Assembly (NCBI GenBank): GCA_027574665.1
Contig: CM050652.1
Location: 39,770,307-39,834,306, forward strand
DNA length: 64,000 bases
Source: Rhynochetos jubatus
Lineage: Eukaryota > Chordata > Aves > Eurypygiformes > Rhynochetidae
Direction of reading: 5' to 3'
Shown piece after piece: positions 50,001 through 63,300 of the stretch. Position 1 is the stretch's first letter. Each line of letters begins with the position of its first letter. The notes beneath the pieces were generated by a model, which had not been told where the DNA came from, made no database searches, and saw only the letters and a list, made by a program, of their open reading frames with translations. The position numbers and the translations under genes are program-made.

Positions 50001-53000
50001 GTCTGCAAGCGCAGAATGACAGGAGGACTTTTGCAGCAAGCACTGTTAGAGGACACTGAATGGTGTTATGCACAGCTCCCTGCATTTAGAAACAATATCC
50101 TCATTCATTATTATTTCACCTGGAAAAACTTGGGAGCTAACTGAATGAAAAAATAGGAATTCCATGGACAGTGTCTTTGGGATGAACACAGGTCCAAAGG
50201 GCACACTGAATTCTCATGTGAAAGGTATATGTGCTTACAGGAGAACAGTAGGACACTTCTACAGTTTTTTTAAGTATGTCAAATGTTGCCCGTAGCCACA
50301 GGACTAAGCATGTTCATTTGCCGGTGCTTTTGGGCTTCTCAAAGAGTAGTCCATTTATAAAGCAGACAACAGGGCAGAGAATTATAAGCAAAGAGGGTGT
50401 CTGTGGGCTGTGCGTGACTGGCATGCGCACAAGGAGTCTAAAGGTTAAACTGAAAAACACAGAAATGACACTTTGGACAAACATTAGCCCATGGCACTGC
50501 ACTTTATAGAAGAGCCTATCAACTCATATAAAGAGCTAGTGAAATGCACACATATACCATAAGCTATAACCTTGAGAAAAAAAATATTTGATTCTGCCAT
50601 TATTTGGGAATGGCAAATGAAGGCAGAGGGTGTTGTCAGAGCTGTCTAGTCCTCATGAACCACACACTCCCACATCTTCACATGGCCCAGGGCACCAAAC
50701 CATAAATCAGAAACTCTGGAGAGCCAGGAGGAGAAGCAGCTCTGGGAATGGCCAGGAAGGACAACTGTTTTCTTGCTCAACACAGAAAGGCATTAAAAAA
50801 TTCCTGTTGCTGTTGAGCTGAACAGTTTTCATCCCACAGTGACAAAGCTGGGTTACCCCAAATCCCCTGCAGCCACACAGCCTGCCTCTTGCCACAGTCC
50901 CCATAGGGGAACAGCCCTCAAGAAGTGTATGTAGCTGCCACCTTCTTCTTTCCTGGGAAAAGGACAGAAAACAGCAATTTCCAGTCAAGGTTATTTTAAG
51001 ACAACTTTTGAGAAGAATGGGGCATGGGAAGTGCAACCCTTAAAACCAAAATTGAAACCCTGGATGCATATATGAAAAGTGTGTGGTGTTTATTTGTAGC
51101 TGATATTGTTACCTTTTCATCAGGATGCTTATATTAGGTATCATATTTGTACTATTGGCACTTTCAGGTAAGCCCCATGCATCTGAAAATTTGCCCACTT
51201 CTAGCACAGACCAGTAGCTTTATAACATCATATAATTTGCTCCAAATAAGCCCTTAGGCATGGCTTGTTTTAAAGGCTTACCCATGCCTACAGAATCTGA
51301 TGTGAAAGTTTTCCTGATCTTATCAATTTGAGCATGTAGATCTGTATGAAATTACCTCACCTGCAGGGACAACAGAATGCAGTAACTTCTACTTGAGAAA
51401 CAGAGATGGTGTCCAGCAAGAACTCCCTCCTTCATCTTCATCTTGACAGAGAAGACAAAATCTTGACCCTTTTGGTCAGGAATGGTCCTACAGAGTTATT
51501 GTTCAGCCACTCTTGTGTCATAAAATCATAACAGAAAAGCAGTCAGAAAGGAAATATATATTAAATATTCAATGATCGTCACAAACAGGATAATTGGGCA
51601 AAGTAACACATCTATAAAGTAATACAGAAATTTGGAAATATTACTAAAACTCGAGGATACTATAAGTACTCAGGAATCTTTAAAATATAACTCAAAATTG
51701 GGTCAGTTTGTTACTTCTGAACAGCCTTGCTTCCAAAGAAAGGAGGATTCCTCACTATCCAAACCTAGATGTTCCTTGTCACTGAAGGTCCCATGAATTT
51801 TTCCGGACAAGCAAATGAGCATTTAGCCTGTGTTTTGTCTATTCAGGGGACTTCAGAAACGATCAGTGTGGAATGCACATCTTTAAGCAATCAGAAGGTG
51901 GCACCTTATTAACGCTGCTGAGGCAGGGTTGTGCCGGGTTTGTCCCAGCTGCGCTGCGCAGCTCCGCACTGCAGCCCGAGCTAGGGGGCTTCAGGGTGGC
52001 AGGGGGACGTGCTCTGCTCTAGCCATGAAACAAAGGAAAGAGCGGTGTGAAAGGTGAAAGACAGGTTTCTGCTGATGTGACGGACCTACCAACACCAGTC
52101 AGAGGCAATCTTTGGGGGCATATAAAATGCATGACATGTTAACTTGTAATTTGCATCAGTGGAAACACACCAGGTATCAATAATAGGAATAAGGATTAAA
52201 ATTAATGCTCTTACTGTAATGAAAACAGTTTTGAGACTTTGGTCTTCAAGTACTAATTCCATGCACTTTCATCTTGAAGATGTCAGGTTAATTCCAGTCT
52301 TTCACAGATATGCAGGGATTAGGTTTTGAAATACAGAGTACAGAGCACAGTTAGCAGCCTTCAAGTTTTGGGAAAAAAACAACAAACAAACAAAAAAACA
52401 ACCAACCAACCAAGAAAAAAACAACACCAAAATTCAGAGGTTAATTTTGGACTTTTCTGATGTTGGCCAGAACTTTTACACACACACGTACACTCCCTGG
52501 TGTGATAATTAGCTCTGTATCTTTTTTGACCAATCACCATGACAGTACAGACACTCCATAATGTAACAGAGTTCTCCCCCCTCATTATTTAAGGAGCTAC
52601 TCTAAAGCTTGCATTAATTGAACACAGCACGTTTAGCTAAAAATAATGTATAAATATTTGAAAATGTGCATTGTGTTAATGTCAACTTGTGCTTATTGTT
52701 CTTTTCTGGCTGAAAAAGAAAGAAGGAGGATTGCACCTTTTCAGAGCTTCTGGCATGAGGAAGTTTGAAAATTGTGATGTTAGACAGGCTCATTTTGTTC
52801 TGAGTTGTAAAATTCAGAGTGAACAGAACAGAATTCCCACAGGCTTCTCAGCTCAGTGCAAGACATATTGCAGAAGTGGTTAAACATGCTTTACAAAACA
52901 GAAGCTTAACTCAGAGTGCTTCCAAAATCAAATAGGAGCATGCAAAACTGGAGAAAAACTGGATAAATACCACTTTTACCATAATGAATGGATTCTGTCC

Positions 53001-54626
53001 CTGTCTGAACTCCTAGCTGTAGCCTCAGAGGCACTAAGATACATTCAAATACGTACACCGAGCATCAAGCCCTGTTTACACCGTAAAGCACCGTACTCTC
53101 TCTCCCACAACCTTCGTGGTGTAAACACAAACATCCATCAACACCTAGAGGGACAGATTCTGATTCTGCCTATTTTGCTGCCCAGCATGGATTCACTGGT
53201 AAGGGCAAGTTAGAATACAGAACATAAAAGCAGCCACAAAGGCACAATACTGGGGTCCAATTGGCAACCTCTTTTTAACTGTTAGCATCAGTAGTCCCGA
53301 AAAGGACTATCTCCCTGCTAGCTCACTTGATGCATCATCGTTCCCATACCAACCGTGAGCAAGTGATCTCTATCCACCCTCTACTTCTTGCTTTTGCCTT
53401 TGTAGGGCTCTCTTGGTCTCTTGTTTTCCTGACCCAAGTCCCAGCTTGTGCAGAGGCTCTCCTATGCCTTTGTTCCACAAAGGTTGGATACTTCTGGCTC
53501 TGCATCTCCTATGCTGCTGCAGCCAGCTTTCCTAGAGCATCCCTTCTTCTAAAGAGACCTGTGTGCTGAAGTGAGCATTTCCAAGTTGGTTTTTTGGAAG
53601 CAAGTTAAAGACTTAGCTGACAGCTTAGCTGGTCACTCCTTTGTCCTTGACAGCATGTATCATTCAATTTGTTTTTTCAATAAGAAAGGGGGGTAAGGGA
53701 CAGCTGGGCATTTAAGTGGGCTCTAATTTTACTTAAAATAAATTTTAAATCATGTAACCCCACAGATTCCCTGAAGAATCACTGATATAAACCAGTTGAT
53801 GCAGAAGAACATTTGGTAGTGACTGCTGAAAACATCATGCCACCAATACTGTATGATCATGAAGCACCAGTTGTAATTATTGGGATTTTTTTAATATCAA
53901 TGTAATATCACTTTTGCAATGAAACCACTCCAGGTGATCAGTTGCTCAGCAAGACAAATCACTCTTAATGAATACATGTAAATTATAACTGAGGAAAAAG
54001 TCAAGACAGAAAATGCTCGTTTTCTGGTTCAACATACTTAGTTTAATTTTAATGCTTTAAAATATGTCATTAACTAATGCAACCAACGTTTCAACAGAGG
54101 TCGACTCCTATGTTTTATTAGCTTGGCCTAAGTAACCTTAAATATGCCTTTAAATTGGGTGAGTGGGTAGCTTATGGTAACAATTAACATGACTCCATTT
54201 GGCATTTTTTAATGGAGCTGTTGCTCTGCACGTGCTGCTTCTATAGGAATTGAAGTACAACAAATCTTGCTGAGTTCACAAACTGAGGTTTTGGCAATGC
54301 TTTAAATTAAAGGGCAGAAACATCATGCTGTTAATCTTTTCTTATGAATTCAGGGTCTTTACTACTAAATTATAATAATATTTAAAAATTAACTAAATAA
54401 ACCAGTTCCAACCCTAACCAGGGAGTGATTAAGTCTGAAAGAGCCCTTTTAGAATGATTACTATGATCCTGATTTGCAGAGTAGTTCATTTGGGCACCTA
54501 AAGGTCAGGTAGCTGATCTACATTTTTCGTTTAAGACTCCATATGTAGCCAAGGAGAAAGATGAGCACAAATGAGGACAATTCATCCTACTTGTCTTCAG
54601 ATAGTGTGAATCACTCAGGAAAAGCA

Positions 54627-54632
<6 letters not shown>
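50001..54632. other. Non-coding stretch
   Basis: No gene is recognised. It includes the GC-rich patch listed separately, an A/C-rich simple stretch with AACC/AACA words (about 52372-52432), and a segment near 54020-54250 that reads like conserved regulatory DNA. Open frames of up to 109 codons lack motifs. Confidence 0.5.
51915..52025. other. Short GC- and CpG-rich patch
   Basis: About 110 bases are much richer in GC and CpG than the flanks. They contain the near-palindrome AGCTGCGC-T-GCGCAGCT (51947-51963). No promoter element, ORF or known repeat is evident. It could be a CpG-rich remnant of an insertion or a small regulatory site. Confidence 0.4.

Positions 54633-54682
<50 letters not shown>
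54633..54682. repeat. (TC)25 microsatellite
   Basis: An uninterrupted TC dinucleotide run of 50 bases, preceded by a short impure CTCTTTCTC lead-in. A perfect array of this length is expected to be polymorphic. Confidence 0.98.
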
Positions 54683-54685
<3 letters not shown>

Positions 54686-57600
54686 TACTTAGAAGCTTAA
54701 GCTTTGGGTTACTACACCTGAGAGAATTCCCAGACAGGCATCAATGAGTTGTTGTAAGGCCCTACTGTCAGCTAAACAAACTGGCTCATCTCCCCTGACA
54801 CAGCAGAGGACCCAACGTCACCTGTCCACAGGATATGGTTGCACACCCTCGATTAAAGAATGCTGAGCTCCTATTTAGAAGATTTTTATTCCTTATTCTA
54901 AGTCTTTCACCATACAAGTAATTTGTGGAAGTAAATGTAGTGATGTGGAATTTGTTCCCAGGATGTAAAATCTTCAGCCTTGCTCAATCAATAGCTGTTG
55001 AAAATTGACTATTAGTGAGGTAGTACATATCTGGTTTAGAAACACTAGGATAAAGTCTGAAGAAAGTAATTGTCTTAGTTTGTTCTGACTAACATAAAAT
55101 AGGACTAATTACTCTCTTTTGACAGTGAAACACAAGTAACAAGTCACTTACTTACAGAAAAAATATCTTTTCTGTCTTTTTGTGCTATTTTGGTAGTACT
55201 GCTCCTAAGACTGTGTGTATTTCAGAGACTTGCAAAGCAGCAATCTGTTTCGTGAAAGGCTGATTGGGTGGATATCACTGACAGCAAAAATAGCAGCATC
55301 CTTACAAGGACAAGTCTTCCACTTTGACTGATTTTTACTATTTCAGCTGCAGAGGACACCAAGGGAATAGACCTGAAGGGGTCACCCCAGCTGAAGGGGT
55401 TCCTCCTGAGCTGCTTTGGGGCTGCAGTACCTACTTCAGACATGAAGAGTCTGAGATGAAGCTATGCCATAGCAAGTCCCAGCTTCAGAGAGGCTGTGAA
55501 CTACCATGGCAGGGTCCTACTTCATTCCTCAGACCACATTTCTCACTGGTTCTTCTTCATTTGAACGCAATCTCTAAGACTGTTAGGACACTAGGACTAT
55601 AGGTAAATTTTACATTAGGAAGTCAAGGTACCCAGCGTAAGAGTAGAACAGAGGGCAGGAGTAAAGGCTCATCTCACCTTTATATTCTTCCAAAACCTGT
55701 AGGACTTGGTGGTGGCAAGACTGTGCACCATATCCATCCCAGCTCTCTTTGTTAGAGCAGGGGTTACCCCAAGACTTTCTATCTCTTATCCCTATTATTG
55801 ACCTTTGCTGGAATTCATTGCAGGATATTCATTTATGTATTTTTCTTTCTGATACTGTAATTATGTTTTTATGGAATATTATCCTTTAAATTAAAGCAAC
55901 AAGAATAAGAAGACCTTTCCATATTATATTAAGGCCCATTAAAACCAGGCATAGATGGACATTTAATCAGGCTAATTACCTTATTAATTATTTTAATGAA
56001 GTCAGTTGTCTGCAAGATTTTGTTTCTGTTAATGGACACTGACTGTCATCTCATCCATGTCCACTGAGACTTTTATTAGGAATATTGGATTAGATTTTAT
56101 CTGCTAGTGTGGAGTGAAGAAATTTAAAAACAGTGGATATTCAAAATACATGAGTTAAACTTGGCCATTATTTTGTTTGGAAATGCTTCAGCATTAGTTT
56201 TAAAATTGAATTTCTCTATCTGGCTGAAATATGTCATCAGGTAACAGACCTTCTGAGACCGATAGAAAAAAAAACCTGCCTAAGCAGTTGTCTAGCTAAC
56301 TTTAAACCTGTATTAATCACTTGGTGTGGGTACTACTGAATCATGTTCTGATGATTCAGTACCTTATGGTGAAGTAATGGTGCCAGATTTTGCAACAGAA
56401 TTTTTGTTTCTATACTGATTGTGAACACTCATTTTCTGCTGTGTATTTAAGTGAATAGATTGTTTCAGTGGTTGAATGAAGTGGGATGTCTGGCAGATCC
56501 CTGTTGTACACTGAATAAAAGCTAAAGGCTCCCTACACATGACAGAAGTGCAGGCTTGAGCATTGTGGATGGTTAGTAGGAACACAGCTCTCTTCTGAAG
56601 CAAACCTATGAGGAAAATATTGTGCTCAAGGTATGGGATAGAGCCCCAAGAGGCTTCTGAAAAGGCAAACTTCATTTCTGAAGAACCCTGGCAACACAAA
56701 GGAATAGTTGTATTCTGGCATTTTAAATAATAAGGGAATACATGCAACTCAAATGTCTAAATCAGAACAAATGAATAGGTCCAGTATGTTGGTCAAATAT
56801 CATTTCTCCTACAAATATCATGCATGATTGAAGGATGGGAAAAACTTTCTCAAGCTACTTTTCTTGAATCATTCACAAACCAGTCCTTATCTTAATACTA
56901 TTTTTGCTCGAGTGTTGTCCCTTTTACTTATCCAATAGTTCAACAAAAACGGTTCAGTTTCTGAGTCTGGATATTATTAATTTCAACTTCTATTATTAAT
57001 TATTTGTAATAGATGGTTGATCATCTTGTCTATATTATGGTTTTATGCTTTTGCAGAAGAATGGATGGCAGGGGACTTGATCACTTAAATAGTGAATAGT
57101 AAGGCCTTACCTGAAGTTTTTCTACTGTTTGAGCCTTACTGTCATGATCTCTAAATATGTAGGCCCTACTCAAAGCTGAAGAAATCTATAGAAATATTTT
57201 TGGGACCTTCTTATCAACTTCTCATAATCAAATATTTACAACATATTTTGTTAATATTTGTTCCATTATTAAGGAATACAGTGTGCGGTATGAAACTGAA
57301 GGGTCCTTTTTCATCCTTTTAGGAGTCATAATCAATGCACATTTGTCTGATTTTTCACGACTTTTTCAGTTCCATGTGAATTTTTATAAATGATTTATGC
57401 ACACATTTTCTTTCAGTGGAATATTATTTTTTGTTTTCGCACAGAGTTGATAAACTACCTACTAATTCTTCAGACAAATGAAGGCCCAAGGTACCTAGTC
57501 ACAGGAGAGCAGTGCTGCCCAAATTTCTCATTCTGCTCCCTTCCCATTTATATATAATGAAACTTTGGACCTTTTCTTTCCCACTGCCATTTGACTGTTG

Positions 57601-59812
57601 GTACTAGAGGCACCCAGTTTTTTTCTTTCAGCTGACAGGTGAGTGGTTCGATTTTGCTGATGTTAGTATTACCATCATTCCCTGTCTGTGCTGCATCATT
57701 ACTCAGCTGTAGGATAACCCAGGTAGTGGAGATTGCCTTGCTGACTCATGTACATGGTCTCCTTTGCATGCAAAGCAGGGAAGAAATTTGTCACTGGCAT
57801 CCCAGATTCAGTGATGTGAAGCAGAAAGGCAGGCGATAGGCCCTATAACTAGTCTCTGTGTATCAGCCTAGTAGAGTCATGCACAGCACTGATGATTTGC
57901 ATGAGAAAAAGGGGAACCCTGTCTCATGCCGGTGGCAGTTTTTGTTGCTACCCACTGCAGAGTGGGACTCCAGCTGCAATTCAGTCTTCTTTTTTTTTTG
58001 TTAAATAATTTTCACCCCCAGAACATGATGGCATCTGATGGCTGAGCAGGGTTGGATCCTCCCCAGCTAAACAGTGGTGGTTCATTAGCTAACTCTTGGA
58101 AGACCAGTGGAGCTGTTTTGTTAGCAGATAAAGAGCACAATTGAATGGCACTCCTTGAACTTTGGTTGACTTGCCATTTCTGGCTTACACTGCCACAGTT
58201 TGCTGCCTGCCTAGAAGCATCCAGGCTCTCACATGCAGTGAAGAGTACTGAAATGGGAAAACCTCTGCCACATCTGATTTGTCTTGCTGAATCTGAATAG
58301 AAGCTAAGCTAGGTTCATATAGGACAGCTAACAGCAAATGGTGAGCTAGGCATGAAAAAGAAATCTGTATGAACAAAAACATCTGTGTCTCATACGTAGT
58401 GATATACATATTCACCTTGACTTTTTATGTTTCCATTGCAGAGTTTACATTTTTATTTGTCACAGTAGCACATCATTTACTTTTCTACCTTCTCTGGTAA
58501 TGTGATCAATTAAAATTGATGGTGCTAATAATAACAAAATAAATATCAAGTCACTTGCATAAGTGTAAAGAAATAAAACATTATGGCAGACTATGTTTTA
58601 TAGTAATTGATATCTAGAAGACAAAAGTATAAAGAAAGAAAAGAGCACAAGCAAGCCAGAATCTTTTTATAGCACCTGGTTGCCATGGAAATATTGCAAC
58701 AAATGGGGAGGCAAGCTGGAATATTTCTAGCTCCAGACTCCACTTCAGGCTCTGCTGTTTGCACTGCTCATACACTAGGTACATACTATGTGCACTACAG
58801 TGAAGGTCCCAAAAGCCTCATTGAAAGTGTAAAAAACAGTCCTTCATATGAAGGACACCTCTCCTGCAAAAAAACAAAACAAAATTTAAAAAAATAATAA
58901 TAACTGCTAACAAGCAATGATCTCTCAAACTTTTGTCTTTTATGTATTTTTGTAGTGGACAAAAATCAAGACGTGGTATAAGCCTCTTTGCACTGACAAA
59001 ATTTGAAAGGCACATGTTATAAACAGAGCAACTCTTCCCTTGGGGATAGTGTTGTCCATTCCATCCAGATATTTATAAATCTCTTTAAAATCTTCATATT
59101 TCTGTCTTGATGGTGACATACAGGAAAGCATCATACAACGGTGGCTTACCCCTGCCTTAGAAAGGTAACTGTAGTTCACAGATAGGCTTCATAAAAGCAT
59201 GTTACAACATGTAAAGATTTTTCAAAAATTTATTAATTTTGAATATATACATAATTTTCTATTGTGTCAGAGTGTTCCCCTGCATTCATGTGCCTGCTCA
59301 GTAGCCTTCAGCAGGAGATTTCCTGGTTATCCCCAAGCGTGCAGAAACACACTTGAGCAATAAGAAGGTACCCACAAAGAAACTGAAAAGATCAATTACA
59401 AGGCACTGGCCCTTTCTTTCCTGTTTTCCCCATATCTAACAAAAAACTGTTACCTTGGAGAACCCATACTATGCTTATTTTGTTTAGTTCTGCTTTTTTA
59501 AGCCTCTATTCTGTTCTTTGTTGCATACAAACGTGTGTGTATACACACAGTAAGAAAATTACTAGAAAATAATATGAAAATATATATTAGGAAATTTTGT
59601 GTTGAGATCTCCTCCAGCCGAAACCTATGAGTGCTGCCCCTGGCGAAAACCGTTGCTCAGAGTTAAAAGAGGAGAATGGCTCCCTGCCAGAAATATCACT
59701 GCTGCTGGAGACAATGCTGAACTTTGTTTTCTGCATCACAATGTGAGTACCTAGTGTTAGGGATGACAAGTAAAAGACCTGCTCAAAGCTTGTTTGTGTT
59801 TCTCTATGGTCA
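54683..59812. other. AT-rich non-coding stretch
   Basis: No gene is recognised. A 127-codon frame on the - strand (56364-56747) has no motif. The segment 55918-56100 reads like conserved regulatory DNA. A 7-base block between strong splice-like signals lies at 57632-57638. A perfect 16-bp palindrome, TGTGTGTATACACACA, lies at 59534-59549. Confidence 0.5.
58679..58692 (+). promoter_or_regulatory. RFX-type X-box motif
   Basis: GTTGCCATGGAAAT is a near-perfect match to the X-box consensus bound by RFX factors (GTTGCCATGGAAAC/GCAAC). A TATA-like TTTTTATAG lies about 10 bases upstream. A single 14-base match can occur by chance in a genome, and no transcript is visible downstream. I record it as a motif only. 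Confidence 0.35.
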
Positions 59813-60394
59813 TGGTTTAACCCCAGCTGGCAACTAAGCACCATACAACTGCTCACTCACTCCCCTGCAGTGGGATGGGGGAGAAAATCAGAAAAGTGTG
59901 AAAACTCATGGGTTAAGATACAGTTTAATAGGTAAAGAAAATCCATGCATGTAAGCAAAGCAGAACAAGGAATTCATTTACCTCTTCCCATCAGCAGGCA
60001 CATGTTCAGCCATCTCCAGGACAGCAAGGCTTCAACATGAGTAATGGTTATTTGGAAAGAAAAATTGCCATCATTCCAAAAGTCCCCTTCCTCCTTCTTC
60101 CCCCAGCTCAGCTTTATGTGCTGAGCATGGTGCCATATGGTATGGAATATCCCCTCGGTTAGCTGGGGTCAGCTGTCCCGGCTGTGTTGCTCCCCAACTT
60201 CTTGTGCAGCCCAAGCCTGCTTGCCAGTGGGGTGGTTTGAGAAACAGAAAAGGCCTTGACTCTGTGTGAGCACTGCTCAGCAATAACAAAAACATCCCTG
60301 TGTTATCAACACTGTTTCCTGCACAAATCCAAAACACAGCCCCATACCAGCTGCCTTGGAGAAATTTAACTCTATCCCAGCCAAAGTCAGCACA
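59813..60394 (-). mobile_element. Solo LTR of an avian endogenous retrovirus
   Basis: This LTR fossil lies on the - strand. It starts TGTGCTGACTTTGGCTGGG (from about 60394) and ends GGGGTTAAACCA at 59813, which gives TG...CA edges. Parts in order on the - strand are: a U3 with 'acagctgaccccagctaacc', a TATA-like CATAAAGC near 60112-60119, an ATTAAAC poly-A signal near 59923-59929, and a U5 ending in the 'ggggagtgagtgagcag' block. It is the same family as the LTR at 20.6 kb but closer to the family consensus as I remember it, so probably younger. No internal viral region is attached, and no clear target-site duplication is visible. The - strand frame 60071-60424 is only an opening through the LTR and has no gene meaning. 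Confidence 0.88.
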
Positions 60395-63300
60395 CCTACC
60401 TAACAGGGTGTCTCCATCTTGCACACTTCTTGTTATTTTTGAAATTTCATTTTCAGACTAAACTTAGGAGGAGGAGCCTTTTCGTTTCTCATTTCAGAGT
60501 GTAACTCACTCAGAAAGCCAGTGCTTAGTGCTGAATCACCCTCAGTGTTTTGTAAAATCCACTCTCTCCTCAGGTAAAATAAGGGTGAAGAAACTTCAGG
60601 AATTTAACCTCTCTGACAGATCTGGAGTTTGTTAATTTGCTATTACCGTTGGAAATTATATACCCAGAAGATCTTGTGATGTGCACATTAATAAAGTAAA
60701 TTCCCAGGGATGCCAGTAACCTTGCTCTGTCCCACAGTGTAAGATATGTCTTACTTTGGAATTTGATAGCATTCAGAAATAACTGATGTTATCAACAATG
60801 TCAAAAGGCTAGTCCAATACTTCCAAAACCCTACCCGCCAGCTTCTGCTCTGAGGAAACACACAGTTCATCCAAATTTGTTTAAAGCATCGATTTTAGTC
60901 GAGCACACACCTATTTTATTTTTTGCTCAGAAATATCTTGACTTTCAAAGGAACTACCTAATTCCTTTACCTCTTTGACATGGCAATACAGCCATGCAAG
61001 CAAGTACACTGGCATCCATAGTTCACCTCTTGAACCTCTTGATGTTTTAAATGACATTTTTCTTATAGGCAGCCGTAGACTATGACTCTCTTCAAAATGC
61101 TGCAGACCAAAAGTCACTTATCAAACCATTTCTTTTATACCACTTCTGAATGTGGTATTTCATACTTTTATTTCCCTCATTATAGAAATATGCTGTAGCT
61201 TCTCTCCAAAGATGAAACAGACTCCCAGATACACAAAAGATGTGAGTTCTTTTCCTGAGTATTGCAGCAGGTGCTACATTTCCAGTGAGGCATTTAAAAT
61301 ATTCTATCATTAGACCAAATTACTTTGATACTCAAAGTCCTCTTCAAAAAATGAAAAGCCTGATTTTGCTGTTAGTAGAAAAATACTTTTTGTCTTCTCA
61401 GAACAGAATAATATTATACAAGGTACATGCTCAGCCCTGTCAGAGAAAGCCACCAAAAAGAAAAAATTCTCTCTTTGTCCTCATGACTGCCTTTACAGTG
61501 ACTTTCAGCCTAGCCTTCAGGGCCAATCTTTCATGTGGATGCAATATTTCACCTCTGCCTTAGTCCTGGACATCACCCACAACAGTCCCTTCAGGAAAGG
61601 TCTGAAGCGTATATCCATCTGAATTATTTCAGCTAGGCAATCAAATGAGATTTGAATGAATTTACATTACAACATTAGGGTTGCTCACTGCTGAATATAT
61701 TAAGTCAACAACACTCAAGACATTCTTCACTATTTTTTAAAAAGCCTAGAAGATATCACTTATTTAACATAGTGAAAATTCATCTCAGACCTTTAAAAAG
61801 ATTTCAATTCCTATTTCAACATGAAATTTTAACTTTAGATTTTTGGAATAATTCACAGTCATATGATTCTACTATAAAATGTAAGATTTTATTTGGGGGG
61901 TTTCTGGTCTTTGTATAGATGATATAAAAGAAGAAAGGTTGTAAAACCTAAGGTAAACTCATTGCAATTAAACCTGTCCTTGCTGCCCTTTGCTCATTGA
62001 TCCCCTCCCCTGCAGTTCATTGAAATTCCAAAGCTTTGATCGATTCGTTATCATATTTAAAATACAAAGATGTTTTCCATTTCTCTCATGAAGAGTACTG
62101 AAGTTTCCCTGAACAATTACACTGAGTCAATACATAAGAGAAGAAGGTCTTATTTTGTACCACTTACTCATTTGATGGGTTTGTTATTTGGTTTTTTGTT
62201 TGTTTGGTTGGTTGGTTGGTTTTTGGGGTTTTTTTAAGTATCTCAGTTTTAAAAATGATATCTCATAGAACCGTAAAATGTCAAACGACACTTTTAAACT
62301 ATTGGGGAAGTGATTAGCTTAGCTTCCCAATATGACTCATGAATCGCTTTTGTCCAGCAAAGTACCAACATGAAAGACACTGAATACTTCATGTATTTTA
62401 GTATATAGAAAGCTCCTTTAGATTATTTTAAAGAAATCTTTATGTCTGACTTTGCCAAACCAGCCATGTGGTAATAAAAGTATTCATTTTTACAGCTGAG
62501 GAAAATAAAAAAAAAATTAGTCAAATAATTTTAGAAGCTCATAGGAACTGTATTCCTATGACATATGTCATGCTGTGAATGTAAAAGGACAAGAGTTAGT
62601 CTAAAGGTTTTTGAAAATCACCTGCAGGAAGTATTCAAGACTTAAATGTTGATGATGAATGCAGGCCACCAAAGGTTCAGCTAATAAAAGAGAGACCACT
62701 TGGTATCTGTTTCCGTTCCTCTAGGACAGAATGAGTATTGTTATATACAGAGATGCAGATCATAATTTAGAGGTATGATAGCAAGCCTTCGAACACAGAC
62801 AGACCTTTCTCAAAAATTATCAAAACAGTCTAAGATAAATCACTATAAATATATATATAACAAACATGGCATTTTGTAACTTCAAATATTTTCCTTTGAA
62901 TTAAACATGAGTAAATGTCAAATGAAGTGTCTTTTCTGGAGAACCACCAGTCATTTTTTATTCATGTATAACAAGGGCATTTATTTTTTTTGTGTAAAAT
63001 CTTGTGAGAATTATTGATTCCTAAAACCAGAAATTGGCAGACATCTTTCCATATCCCTGTCCATTTCGCGAAAATAACAAGAAGAACACAGCTTGTGTTT
63101 TTCATTACCGGTCTCCTGGGCTTGGTCTGCTTGAAGGAGGCAGCTCAAAACCAACCTGGTTTGCTCCATTATCTTTTTAACTGCAACAAACTATATGGAG
63201 GAAGGTAGCCGAAAAAGTGTGGGAGAAACAGAAACCAGTCTGTTGAATGCAAACTGTATTTTCAGTTATTCTGTAAATAATTCTCCAAGACAGATTAATT

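Noticed and set aside
54406-54418. AACCCTAACCA, telomere-like
   Set aside because: Only about one and a half units are present, so there is no interstitial telomere array. A similar isolated word near 33887 was rejected for the same reason.
55016-55026. TGAGGTAGTAC, which contains the first ten bases of let-7
   Set aside because: The match ends after the seed region, and no complementary arm that would form a let-7 hairpin lies nearby.
56364-56747. 127-codon open frame on the - strand
   Set aside because: It has no motif and no promoter or splice context, and the length is expected by chance.
63014-63208. 64-codon frame with a hydrophobic segment
   Set aside because: It lacks an ATG start, is short, and has no recognisable family or splice context.
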